From positions 436,501 through 500,500 of the forward strand of contig NC_092676.1 of the NCBI RefSeq assembly GCF_964355755.1: 64,000 nucleotides of DNA, read 5' to 3'. The notes below the pieces were generated by a model that saw only the letters and a program-made list of their open reading frames with translations, ran no database searches and was not told the origin of the DNA. Below are positions 34,301 to 46,701 of the stretch, piece by piece (the stretch's first letter is position 1; each line of letters starts with the position of its first letter). This stretch comes from Antedon mediterranea (taxonomy: Eukaryota; Echinodermata; Crinoidea; Comatulida; Antedonidae). Made by a program: the position numbers and the translations under genes.

Positions 34301-37300
34301 ATGGTGGAACAAGAATTTCGTGTCGTTGAGTTCTACAGTGGAATTGGTGGTATGCATTTTGCATTAAAAGGTAAATTTTGGGTTTATTAGTTTCTATAGT
34401 ATTAGATTAGTCCATCGGAAGAATGCGTACTCGATCATAAGACTAGCAAGGTAACAGGTAGTGTATGTAGAAGTTAGGCCTAGCTAGCTAGGCTACGCGG
34501 TTTCTGGTGTTTGTTTTGAATATGTAGCCCAGCAGGGCCAGAGCAGAGCAGGCTGTAGAAGTAGTACGTACTGTGAGGCTAGAGTACATAGTTAACCATG
34601 AACATGTAAGGCAAGTAATCGAGGCGTCGGTGATTAATTTTAGCAATTTCTTTATCACTTAAAAATACTAGATTAATTCAACATCCACCCACCAGCCAGG
34701 CTGATTGCGCTTCCTCCTTCCATATTAAAATACGCCGTGGCTAAAGATACGGTACCGTATCCTAACTTCCGTTTACTAAAGATACGGTAAAATTGCATTA
34801 CGTCATAATCAGCCAATGGGTGCTGGTACGTGTGTGACGTCATCGTATAAGGACTTTGGATTTTTTTCACATCGCGTCTGTAGAGAATGCCTATCGGCGG
34901 CGCCAGGCTGCATGGATGTGTGCGCTTATGATTCTGTGACTCAGTCAGCCTCGGGGCTAGACCTAGTAATGTTGAATCCAGAATCGTCGATGCTGTAGTA
35001 ATAGATCAAGATCATGTGGTTGGTGGACATAAAGCGTTTAAATCATGCACTCAATCTCAAATATTATTTCATTATACAACATTAAACACTTACACTTGCG
35101 TCTAGTTCATTCGTCCATAGGCCTATAGTTACTATGAGGGTTTTATTTTTATTACAAATTGCCTATTTAGGCCTATATTTTTTAATAAACTTTGTTTACA
35201 GATGGTGACCATAAACAAAAAGCAAATGCGGACAATAAAGGGGCCCTCAAATACTATGATTTAGACAATAGGCCTAGCCCCAGGTCTGAGTCACAGAACT
35301 CAGCGCACACATGCAGCTGGCCCCAGCCTGGCAAACAAACTCATATACCGAGGCTATATAGCATGGTTATAGTACGTAGTAGGCCTCTTTTGAAACGGTA
35401 AATTTCTGTATTCTAGAATTAAAATCAACATATTTTAGCCTATCAATAATAACAGACGTAGGCCTAGGCTACATTTAGTTTTGTCACACGACGGGGATAA
35501 TAGCGATAAATGAAGCATAATAAAGAAAATGTTAAGCCGCCGGTTGATCACTGTTTTCGCAATATGAAAAAAAATCCCAAGTCCTTATACGATGATGTCA
35601 CACACGTACAGCACCCCATTGGCTGACTATGACGTAATGCAATTTTACCGTACCTTTAGCAAACGGAAGTTCGGATACGGTACCGTATCTTTAGCCACAA
35701 CGATTAAAATAAAACAAACTATTAGTGTTTTTATTTTTCAGAATGTGGAATAAATGCAACTGTTGTCGCTGCACTTGATATTAACACCGTTGCCAATCAA
35801 GTCTATCAACACAATTTTCCTTTAACCAAAATATTTCAAAGAAATATTGAAGTATGTACCGTATATAAAAAAAAATGCTCTGACATAATTAATGTATGTT
35901 CACATCAAATTAAATCGAATAAACATTTATAAATACAGTATTTATGTTCTCCTTTCCTATTTACCTGTAAAGTACAAAATTATTAATTTTTTCTCTTTCT
36001 CATTAAATAAGAATCAGAAAAAAAGTATTTATATTAAGTATGTTATGACCATTATTAAATTGATTTAAAAAAATGATTTATTCATGGAGGAACACATAAC
36101 CTCAAATGTCTCAAGATCAAGTTTCTACAAGTATGTGTGATGGCTGTTTTTCTAATCTAGATAAAAAGTGTAGGAAAGTTGTTAAATAGTTAATCAAGAA
36201 GTTAAGTCAAGTTAAGTTAGTTAAGTTAAGTCAAGTTAAGTTAGTTAAGTTAAGTTAAGTCAAGTTATATCATTTAAGGTATATATCATCAAAGCATGTG
36301 TATAACATTATTGTTTGTTTTAATTAAATTCTCTTTTTTCCACATTGAAGTCAATTTCACTGAAGGAGTTTCAAGCATTAAATGCTGATGTATTTTTGAT
36401 GAGTCCGCCATGTCAACCATTTACAAGGTGCAATATCTCTTTTGTTTGTTTTATTCTTTACTCACATTAAACATTCATAGATTCATTTTAATTCATTGTA
36501 ATTTTGTATGAAAGGCTAATAATAGTTGATAAATCTTTTTAAAGCAATAGCTTTAATTATCCTGTTTAAACTCAGTAAATGTGTATTTTTTTTTCAGGAG
36601 TGGTAAACAAGGGGATAATGAAGACCCAAGGACAAAGAGTTTCCTTTATATATTAAACCTTTTTGGAAGGTAAAAACATATTAAAGTTATTCATGTGAGA
36701 CATTGAATGATTGACACATTATCATGCAGAAATTAAAGACTATTTTCACAAATTGCATACAGTTTGATTTTATTACAAATTTCATATTTTGTTCTTGATT
36801 AACTACTTGCAACAATTTCCTACACTTTTTATCTAGATTAGAAAAACAGCCATCACACATACTTGTAGAAAATGTAAAAGGTTTTGAAACTTCAGAAACA
36901 AGGTATGTTAATGAGTGATAGTGATAGTATAGGTCGCCATTGAGTGATTGACCAGGCAAATGAAGGAATTATTAGAAAATTAGTTAGATTGACCACCGAC
37001 AACTTGCTAACTTTTATAATAGAACTTGGTACTATTTTATATATTAAACAATGAAAACTAATTTTATGAAAAAATTAAAATTATTGACTGGTATTAAAAA
37101 CTTTTTCTTTCAGAAACCTTCTTTTACAAACATTATCAGCTTGCAACTATGTTTATAAGGTTTGATACATTATTACATTCATTAGTTGAATTAACTTTAA
37201 AATGTTCTGTGATGTGATACAAACGGGATATATCATTATTCTATCTGCCATGCCAATTTGCTTCATATTTTCCAGGAATTTCTACTATCTCCTTATCATC

Positions 37301-38657
37301 TTGGTATTCCAAACCAGCGACTTCGATATTTTCTAGTGGCAAAACAACGTCCCCACCAATTTGTTTCTGATTATTTGTTAGAAAATGGACATTTATTGGA
37401 CAATTACCTCATAGAGAACTCAGCTAGTAGTAATGATGAACTTAAGGAAAGAAGGAATGAATTGGCCGCTGAAGGATCTGAAGGAGCCTCAGAAAAACAT
37501 GCTTTAAAAGTCCCAAAGGCAGCATCACTTAGCCAACAAAAAGACCAATTCTCAAATTATTTGCCTAATAGGACTATAAAAATGTATTTAGAAGAGTTAC
37601 CAGACATTGTAACTGAAGAACATAAGATTGATGCGAAGGTGTTGATTAGATATGGCAAGGTAATGGACATAGTAACTGAGGAATGTGAAAGAACCATGTG
37701 TTTCACGAAAGCGTAAGTAAAATCTAGAATTGTTAACAACTATTTCAGCATGTTTCATTATTATTAATTTGTGTGTACTTTTTGTGTTGGTTGACCTCTA
37801 TGTTCACTGTAAGAGGAAAAGAGTCTTAGAAAAATAAGAAAATAAAAGAATTACAAATATGGTGTTGAAATCATTAAATTTAATAATTTTATTTTCAGGT
37901 ATTTTCATTACATTGAAGGAACTGGTTCAGTCTTGCAAATGAACAAAACATTACAGGTAAGCTACACTCATAAAACACAATATAGATTTTGTAATGGAAT
38001 GGTTTTTTATTCCCATGCTAATACAGTTCATTAATTTATTTACAGAAATCAGAAGTGTTTCAGAGTTTAGAATCAACTGATGATGACTTAGATAAATGTG
38101 AAATTTTGAAGAATTTAAACGTCCGATACTTTACATCAAAAGAAATAGCAAACTTACACCACCTACCGCCAGATTTTTGTGAGTAACTCAGAGTTGTTTT
38201 AATATATTTATCTGGTCATATTTCGCCACGTTTCTATAGTTGGAATCAGATTTTATTGAAATAAAAGTGAGTTATAACTATTGATATCCTACCTTTTGTA
38301 CTAAACCATTAGTTGAATTAAGTTGTGTCTATACACTATCAAACTAGTTTGACAAAAAAAAGTGTGATGTACCCAAATTTGGTATGCCCAAATATGGTAG
38401 TGATATGACATCATCATGTCCATATATCGGCACATCACATTTTTTTGCCACATAAAGTTTGATAGACAGCGCTTCTGTAGCACAATCATCATAATCACCA
38501 CATACTATGTGATGTTCTGTAAGTTTGTTTAAAGTTTGTTCTTATTTTTTCCGTAGCATTCCCAAAGGAAATAACCAGGAAGCAACAGTATAAGTTGCTA
38601 GGCAACAGTTTGAATAGTCATGTGGTATCAGTCTTGTTGAGGTTTATGTTTTCTTAG
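34301..38657 (+). CDS. TRDMT1: tRNA cytosine-5 methyltransferase DNMT2
   Basis: Methylates C38 of tRNA-Asp and some other tRNAs with SAM. Exons: 34301-34370, 35742-35851, 36351-36427, 36598-36669, 36837-36902, 37114-37159, 37276-37712, 37899-37956, 38046-38178, 38557-38657; 389 residues (human 391). Motif I EFYSGIGGMHFALK, SAM-site ALDINTVAN, catalytic motif IV MSPPCQPFTR with the active Cys, motif VI LVENVKGFE, motif VIII QRLRYFLVAK, the DNMT2 signature CFTKAYFHYIEGTGS, and motif IX/X region with YKLLGNSLNSHVV. The start at 34301 gives the usual length; an upstream in-frame ATG exists at 34163. Intron 1 holds a TIR element, intron 2 an inverted copy of the exon 5 start. AATAAA lies at 38786-38791. 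Confidence 0.95.
34733..35702. mobile_element. TIR element with 9-bp target duplication, TRDMT1 intron 1
   Basis: 970 bp between perfect 9-bp direct repeats ATTAAAATA (34724-34732 and 35703-35711). Terminal inverted repeats of about 135 bp begin GTGGCTAAAGATACGGTACC and include TGACGTCATCGTATAAGGAC. No transposase frame inside. The 9-bp duplication favours a Mutator-like (MULE) non-autonomous element. Confidence 0.88.
36122..36199 (-). repeat. Inverted copy of TRDMT1 exon 5 start and acceptor
   Basis: Reverse complement matches 36794-36871 over about 78 bp with few differences. The copied segment includes the polypyrimidine tract, the acceptor ATCTAG and the first 35 bases of exon 5 (with AAAACAGCCATCACACATAC). 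It lies in intron 2, upstream of the original. Confidence 0.9.
36196..36268 (+). repeat. Simple repeat, GTTAA/GTCAA type
   Basis: Irregular runs of AAGTTAAGTTAGTTAAGTCA. Confidence 0.9.
38322..38474. mobile_element. MITE copy (AAGCTCTG family)
   Basis: In TRDMT1 last intron; right terminus shortened (GATAGACAGCGCTT). Confidence 0.85.
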
Positions 38658-39149
38658 AAGTAGCTACAGTGCCTTGAGAGAGAAATTGGTGTGGTCACAA
38701 GAATCACGAAAAATCAGCAGCAAAAAATTGTCTGAAGAAGATAGTAATGAAAAGAATGAAAGAGATACTGTAGTAAAGAATTTAAAATAAAAAGATGTCA
38801 AGGGAAGACAATACATTCTAGTATTATAAATAAACATTAATAATTATTATTATCAATGAAAACCGTGTTTATACAATATTCAATCCAGTTACTCAACAAC
38901 AATATTCAATTTAGTATTACAATAATCAATGGTAGACATAACTAAAACTATTAACAGAATAAAAATATACAGAATGTTTAATAAATTATGTACAGTATAC
39001 GTTTTGTGTATTTTCATGTTTATTATCGTACATCGTAATCGTCTGAAGTATGTAATCCTCCTCCTATACAGGTACGGTACTGTATTTATTTTGTATAATT
39101 ATGTGTTCAGTAAAAAAACTAACTTGCGCCCTCTATAGTTGGTACTAAT

Positions 39150-39279
39150 TCGAGCTACTCTTTTTCTCTCTGTATTGATTATCTCCGCTCTGCCCTTGCT
39201 TGATTTGGCTGTTTGACGATTTTCGGAAGATTATTTGAAAGATAAAAACCATATTTGACTGAATTTTCAAGTTAACGGT
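39150..39279 (+). other. Candidate promoter and 5' exon
   Basis: CTTGATTTGGCTGTTTGACG and TTTTCGGAAG precede an exon-like stretch ending in a strong donor (ACG, then GTAAGATGAG) at 39280. No coding exon that it would join could be identified, so the gene, if any, is unknown. Confidence 0.25.
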
Positions 39280-40650
39280 AAGATGAGTTTGAGAGTATAT
39301 TATGTGTTTTTTCTGGAATGTTGTTTAATAGATGACAACTTAGAATTTTAGCTTAAAAATACCGATGGAGTGGAGTAGCCCAACCCAGCCAGGTTTTTCA
39401 CAGGCCTAGCTTGTTGAGGGATATGATGGATGGGAACCGTTGACTGACTGCTGGATGATGACAAGCTGTGGTGCTCGCCGTGCATTTGATTGTTTGAAAT
39501 TGGAGCGTAAATAAATCTCAAAGGCACCTGACGACCCTTAGCTTTCTTATCCGTTGACACATATGCAGTAATTTGAAGAATTACACATTAGAAAATGAGT
39601 TTGAATAATAAATTTATAAATAAATTAGATAAAAAATGATTTTTTATTCACTTTTTTTAGTGTGGCCCTAGTATAGTATTGTAGGCTTATCTACTGTTTG
39701 ATAAACACCCACCTACCCAGGATAGGAGGCTCCCCTCACCATTATAGATAGGCTAGGCCAAACTTACTTTGAATGATTTCCAGTCTTTCTGTTTACAGAC
39801 AGCGGAGGCTCAGCCTTGTTGTTTTAAATACTGTATTAAAATACTAATTAATAATAAAACTATTAAAATAAAAATATTGAATTTTGAAAATTATTTTTTT
39901 ATTTACTATCCTAACAAAAGATATACAGACCAAGTAGTGTTCTTTTCATAGTTTTTACACTATTAAATTTCTCTAAATTTTAAGCAATTGTTGACTGTCT
40001 GAAATCTTGCAGACTCATTGTTCACACACACACACACTGGTACCTTAATTAGGAACATATCATAGTATCAGACCATGGTGGGCTGGAGCTTATTCTCAAG
40101 GGCTTATAGTATTAACAGTTATCAAAAGTATTAAGTATATACACACCTTATTAAACAATTTAAATTCATTAAAAAGCAACTAAAATGTGGCATGGATTAT
40201 GAAATCATACGAAAGAGTAATTTGAATCCCATTGGGAGAATTAACAACACATCACCTCACGGCTTTTGGTAGTTAATATTGTTAATTATTTACTTGAATA
40301 GTTTTAATCGGTGTAAAATTTAAATAAAAATGTACAGCATGTTAAATTTTATATTTTAGTATTTTCTGGGAAACCAACGCAGTTTTAGTCCTGGTAAAAT
40401 ATTCTGAAAAATTAAATTAAGCCTAATAATAATTTAAGTTTTATTTTAAACTTTGAATCGGGTTATAAAAAGATTTTTACATGTTTACATGTAGAGTTTT
40501 TCATGTATTCAAAGAATTCTAAAAATTTTATTTTATTGAATATTGTGAGAACATACTTTAATTTCAACTTGTCATAGTAACTTGTTCTTTTATTATCAAC
40601 AATTTGGAATTTATTGAGGAAATCGTTATTTAAATTATATTGAGAATGTA
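39280..40650. other. AT-rich region without recognised content
   Basis: Nothing coding seen; a short CA run at 40027-40036. Confidence 0.5.
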
Positions 40651-40651
40651 A

Positions 40652-43050
40652 ACCTTCCCATGGTTTGAGTTGATAGGTGTTGAGTTCCTTACTCTAATGC
40701 TAGAGCATAATTGGTTATCCGCAACGAAGTTGCAGGATAACCTCTTGTGATTGTACGAAATCATTCTGTATGATTTTTGTGTAACGCTTTTCTCTAAAAC
40801 TCGCAAACATAACATTTCGGTAACTATCTTAACATATTGACATTTACGTAACGTCGTCAAGCGAAGCTTTTCATGACGTTTACAATTGCGCAACGTGACT
40901 TACGCGCGATTTAACGATTTTGTCGTATTTAACATAGCTCGACAACCAAATAACATTTCAACTTGAAACTTTGCAAAAGTTTAATTTATATCATGCGCTA
41001 ACTTTCTGTTGAAAAAAAATTCCGTGTTTTACACAAAGTTACGCGCGCACGCGCATTTAAAATTTCAAAATGCGCAAAATTAATTTCTAATCAACTTTCT
41101 ACGCGTTTCATGTCGTTTTAAGCATGTCAAAAATTCCCACGCGTGCGCACAATTTTACGTGTGCGGTGCGCACGTAGCATTGAAAACGTATTTTTTTTTG
41201 CGTGATTTATGTTTTTCCAGCCTTTTCTAGTAATTTTACCAAATTTTAAACAATTTCGACTTAAAGATACGTCATACGAGCACGTCGAATTGAACAATTT
41301 GCGCGCGTTTTTTATGAAAAGGTTAATAAATTCGTTTAAAATATGCCTTTTTTTAAACAGTCGTAATTTCTAAACTAGACGGTCAACTTTTTGTGGATGA
41401 TATATTCTGGAAGTAGATGAGTTGTAGATATCGGATCAGGTAATAATATGGCTAACCGGACATTGTGACGTCATCGTATGGCCACGCGAATATAAAATTT
41501 AGGATTTTTGTATCTTTCGTCATAGCTCATCACATTGAATAGAGCGCATCTCCACTTATTCGTTTTCCATTTTCACCCAGATTTTGATATTGTCTAGGTC
41601 AATCAACTATCTTTCGCATGAGTTAAAAATATTTTAATTTTTTTGACGTCATCATGCCTAAAAATTTAAATCACGTGTGGCATCAATTTCATCTTTACAG
41701 TAAATTTTAATCTGTTATAGCTCGTAAGAATAAAATTTGATAATCACGATTAAAACTTTTTCTGGAAGCTATTGGATTGTAGATACGAAATTATGTAAAA
41801 ATGTTGCCAATCGGATGTTGTGACGTCATCATATGGTCAGTTAAATAAAAAAGGTCGTATTTTCATCTTTTGCGTCATAATTCATTACATTTAAACGAGC
41901 GCGCATCAATATTTCACGTATTCAAATTTCTTCTACACGCTAATACGTTGTTGCTGAGATAATTTCCTTTCGGAATTGCTACCTTCGCGTTTCATTTTAA
42001 AACCGTCAACATGTTAAAAATTGCAATAAATAGCGGGTCCCGTAATTTCACCTATTCTATGTATGTCACTGTATGTGATATGGATACAGATTATACTGTG
42101 TATACTATATATGAATTTAAATAATAAAATTCAGCAATAACAACATATCATATTCTTCAGTTCAGGTCATAATGCCAACGTGAACACTTCCTTTTGTCCT
42201 CAACCTATCCCCTTAATGTTAATGTTGCACCACTTGCGCGGCGGATAACCAAACTCGTCAAAGTGACGAGTTACATGTCTAGTATTAAAGTATAGTAACT
42301 ATCCAACCTTGCCATGGTTTGAGTTGATAGGTGTTGAGTTCCTTACTCTAATGCTAGAGCATAATATTAAAGTACAGTAACTATCCAACCTTGCCATGGT
42401 TTGAGTTGATAGGTGTTGAGTTCCTTACTCTAATGCTAGAGCATAATATTAAAGTACAGTAACTATCCAACCTTGCCATGGTTTGAGTTGATAGGTGTTG
42501 AGTTCCTTACTCTAATGCTAGAGCATAATATTAAAGTATAGTAACTATCCAACCTTGCCATGGTTTGAGTTGATAGGTGTTGAGTTCCTTACTCTAATGC
42601 TAGAGCATAATATTAAAGTATAGTAACTATCCAACCTTGCCATGGTTTGAGTTGATAGGTGTTGAGTTCCTTACTCTAATGCTAGAGCATAATATTAAAG
42701 TATAGTAACTATCCAACCTTGCCATGGTTTGAGTTGATAGGTGTTGAGTTCCTTACTCTAATGCTAGAGCATAATATTAAAGTACAGTAACTATCCAACC
42801 TTGCCATGGTTTGAGTTGATAGGTGTTGAGTTCCTTACTCTAATGCTAGAGCATAATATTAAAGTACAGTAACTATCCAACCTTGCCATGGTTTGAGTTG
42901 ATAGGTGTTGAGTTCCTTACTCTAATGCTAGAGCATAATATTAAAGTATAGTAACTATCCAACCTTGCCATGGTTTGAGTTGATAGGTGTTGAGTTCCTT
43001 ACTCTAATGCTAGAGCATAATACAGTAACTATCCAATGTTTCCATGGGGA
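40652..43050 (+). repeat. 82-bp minisatellite, about 9 units plus outlying partial units
   Basis: Nine near-identical 82-bp units at 42284-43021 containing CCATGGTTTGAGTTGATAGG, a degenerate unit after them, and a partial unit at 40652-40710. The outlying part is separated from the array by the Helitron-like element. Confidence 0.93.
40711..42282 (+). mobile_element. Helitron-like element (Helentron/HINE type)
   Basis: 1572 bp inserted between A and T of an 82-bp repeat unit, without target duplication; neighbouring units show the empty site GCATAATATTAAAG. The 5' end is TTGGTTATCCGC; its complement GCGGATAACCAA lies just before the 3' hairpin AACTCGTCAAAGTGACGAGT, which is followed by TACATGTCTAG. 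This matches Helitron ends (subterminal inverted repeat, 3' hairpin, terminal CTAG). No Rep/helicase coding seen, so it is non-autonomous. Confidence 0.75.
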
Positions 43051-44470
43051 AGAAATAATAATTGCCTGGGCGGCCTACAGTGCTGTATACTCTATGTAAA
43101 AAATGTAATAACTCATTGTAGCTGTCAAAAGGGAGAGTAGTATGCATCCCTGATGCTCCCCCTCTGGCCTAGGTGCAAAAATATTATATGTTGCAGTTCG
43201 TGCAATTTGCAACAAAATGCTAACTTTAAGTTGAGACTGTTTGTTTCATCTTATATTGATTCTTGCTTATATCTCATTTATTTCGCCATAAATTGATAAA
43301 CAAGTTTTGTTGTTCAGTAAACCTATTATATCATGAGCAATATTACATATCATTAGTACTTTTTATAGTGAGTCATAGATCTGTACTTTGATGATTCTCC
43401 TCGTTGGTAATGCTTAAGTATATTCTGAATTTCTCAATAGAAAACGTTACTGTTTATATGAAGAAAATTTAATTTACCACTGAACCATAGCAATACCAAT
43501 TAGTTGCCTGATGTAATTTCAGATTTGCAAATTGGCTACCAATAATTAAAGAGACTAGAGGGAATTAATTTACTGTCTGTTTATTTTGTGAATGCACAAT
43601 ATTCTATAATTTGTGGTAAATACTGAAAAGCATGGACTATATTATTTCTCTGTACAGTACGAGATTATTTGTTTACACGAGAATATCACTTTCTAACACC
43701 ACAGTACAGTATACATTTCATTAGGCTATTTCGTAACTGACAAGTTGGAAGCTCATTTAGTAAATACTGTACAGAATTTCTTGACATTTTGCTGACATAT
43801 TTTATAGTGTAAACTTGCATTTCCTGTCTATTATTATTTTGGTAGTTATATAGCAACTGTCAAATAAAGTAATTTTTGTTTTTTTGTACTCCGTATCACA
43901 TCAGTGTCTTTGGAAAAAAAATTGATATCCGTCTGATTTTTAAAAGATGTACTTGTGGCTTTAGGTGTCCTTGTTTTGAATATCATTACATATTTGGGTG
44001 TAACCTACAGATCTCATCATACATGTAGGTTTTACTTGAATAAACCTGTAGTATGTGATTTATGTAAATTACAAGCTAATTACATGTTCCATTACTTGTG
44101 TCATCAAATCAATACTATACAGTTGGACTAAGTAGTCGCGGTGAACTGTCTTTAAATTTACATACTGTAGCTGTGTGAGCATCTCTGTAGTACAGTAGCT
44201 TTAAATGTTTGAAAAATTAGTTAGTTTTATTGTTTAGCATAACAAGGTAAAACAGTGTGAAATTTTAATAAGCAATTGTTGATAATGTCTGAGAAAATGC
44301 ATGGAAGAATGCCACACTGTATTATTAAGCCTGAAGGAAGGTACTGTGTTATTAGAATTGCTACATTGTGTAAACAAATTTAAAACCGGACATTTTTAAA
44401 ACAGAAATTTTTTTAACAAAAGATTAAAATACAAGTTGTATTGTGTATGTAATTTTAAAAATATTGTTTT
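43051..44470. other. AT-rich region without recognised content
   Basis: No open frame or transposon end recognised. Confidence 0.45.
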
Positions 44471-44472
44471 GA

Positions 44473-44711
44473 ACAATACTGTAGACCTGCGGTAGGCTTA
44501 GAACAACCACCTTGCTCTTAACAATACTGTAGACCTGCGGTAGGCTTAGAACAACCACCTTGCTCTTAACAATACTGTAGACCTGCGGTAGGCTTAGAAC
44601 ACCACCTTGCTCTTAACAATACTGTAGACCTGCGGTAGGCTTAGAACACCACCTTGCTCTTAACAATACTGTAGACCTGCAGTAGGCTTAGAGCAACCAC
44701 CTTGCTCTAAA
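44473..44711 (+). repeat. 47-48 bp minisatellite, 5 units
   Basis: Units with AACAATACTGTAGACCTGCG and CTTAGAACAACCACCTTGCT; some units lack one base. Confidence 0.95.
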
Positions 44712-46695
44712 CTAAATTGTCTGTACATTGTTACAGCATGCCACGCCTTGATACTTAATGGACAGGAATAGGCTTTAAAAATGCCACGCCCTTTAGCATT
44801 CTACTGTATTGCCGAAGGCTTTAATTATTTTATGTCTGTTGGGTGTTCTGTCAGCCACACCCCTTCACTGTTTTACATTTTAATTAATAACATACTGTAA
44901 CAGTAGAGATACTGATATTATAATAATGGTCCTATAAAATTAAAAATATTGCTATTTATTACTCACACATTCACTGGCTCTGAGAAATACACTATAAACA
45001 GAGTATAAACATTATGCTGATAGCATTTACAAGCAAGACTTTATTTCCAATGGTTGAACTTTGCTCAATAGATGTCAATTCAATCATTCATTAACATGTG
45101 CATTAATGTAAAATTAATTTTGAATGTACAGTACATGCAGTGTGTGCTCCTACTATACATTACTACAGGTATAGTTTGTCCAAAATATTAATATTCAAAG
45201 TGTAATAATAATAATAATAGTTCATTCTTATCTTATATCACACACTGTATACTGTAAGCAAGTTCTTAATGTGCTGCACATTATTACCCGCTAAAAATGA
45301 TTATATTTATTTCACTGGTCTCCAAAAGGAATAGTTCAGGAAAATAACTTGGTTCTTTATTTGAACCCTATGGAACTCCTTGGCTATGGACTTGAATCCA
45401 TTTGTTAAAACAACCTGCGTGCATTTTCAAAGATTTAGTTTGTGATAAAATAAATCTATAGTATCTATGGTTTTTTTTTCTTGGTGAAACTTTATACTAT
45501 ATAGTATTACTATCCTTACTTTTCCTTCTTTATTGCCAGTGACAGATTATAATTTACTGCAAGCCTTTAGTAATTTTATTTATATTTATGAGCCTATTGT
45601 AATCCCATGAGCAATAGTAGCATTCAATACCTGAAACCTGAATAACAACATTATTATTAAATGTTTTTCCCCTTAATATTTGAAATGTTTTTTCTCGTTT
45701 GCCTGCTGGGATTGGCTGCTAATCTGTCATTCATCATCTACATGCAAACATAAATTATTTTAAATTGGATATTTTAGCATGCTTGCCTTCACCTTTAAAG
45801 CTAAAATTTACTTAATAGTAATCGTAAAGCTCTGTACGCTCTCAGTCATATCACTACCATATTTAGCCATATCGCTACCATATTTAGGCACATCACACTT
45901 TTTTTGTCACATAAACGTTGATAGTGTAGACAGAGCTGTACAGTATAAAAGAATAGAATCATTATAATGGGGTAAGGGTACAAAATGGTATGCCAACCTA
46001 CGACTAGTAGAGAAGTACTGTGAAAAATAGTGATTTATAAATAAACTCCCCCGGAAGTTTCTTTAGTCATTTCTATTTTAAAGACCTAGTGGAAAGGCGA
46101 CTTTAAAATTGATAAACTTTTAAGATGGGTCAAAGACTTTGAAGGTGGGTAAGGTTGCACCTCCTCCGAACCCACATCTGCCTAGTACAGTTTCTAAACT
46201 CATGACAGTTGATATTGCTGATAATTATATAATTTTTTAGATCAGAATGTCATTTATGGTAATTATTACATTACATTATGCAGTTTACATTTGCTTTCAT
46301 TTCAAACTGAATCCATACTCATAAGTGAATGCTTAAAAATGACTTACATTACAACAAATGTGAATATATCCTTAAGCAATACTTAGTGTCCTAAAAATCT
46401 GAACTGGATTTCTGAATTAATAGATCATTTAATATTATAGAAAATGCAGTATGAATTGTAATTATGTAGGTGGCAAGGAGGCTATGAATATAAACTTACC
46501 TTTCTGGGTGAATTTATTGATCATCCTCTTTACCATGTGACTACTTTGCTATTCACGATATTGCAAGGGTGATAATTATATCTTGAGTTAACTTACGGTT
46601 AATCGCTTCGAAATTTTGTGTTCAGATTTTTGTCGTTGATAAATTTAACAACTGTTTTAGCATTTATTTTAAATGTAGAGAATTTATATAGTTAA
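44712..46695. other. AT-rich region with one MITE
   Basis: Apart from the MITE at 45826-45938, nothing recognised. Confidence 0.45.
45826..45938. mobile_element. MITE copy (AAGCTCTG family)
   Basis: Left arm diverged (AAGCTCTGTACGCTCTC), right arm intact; TA on the left flank. Confidence 0.8.
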
Positions 46696-46701
46696 CACTA
46701 C

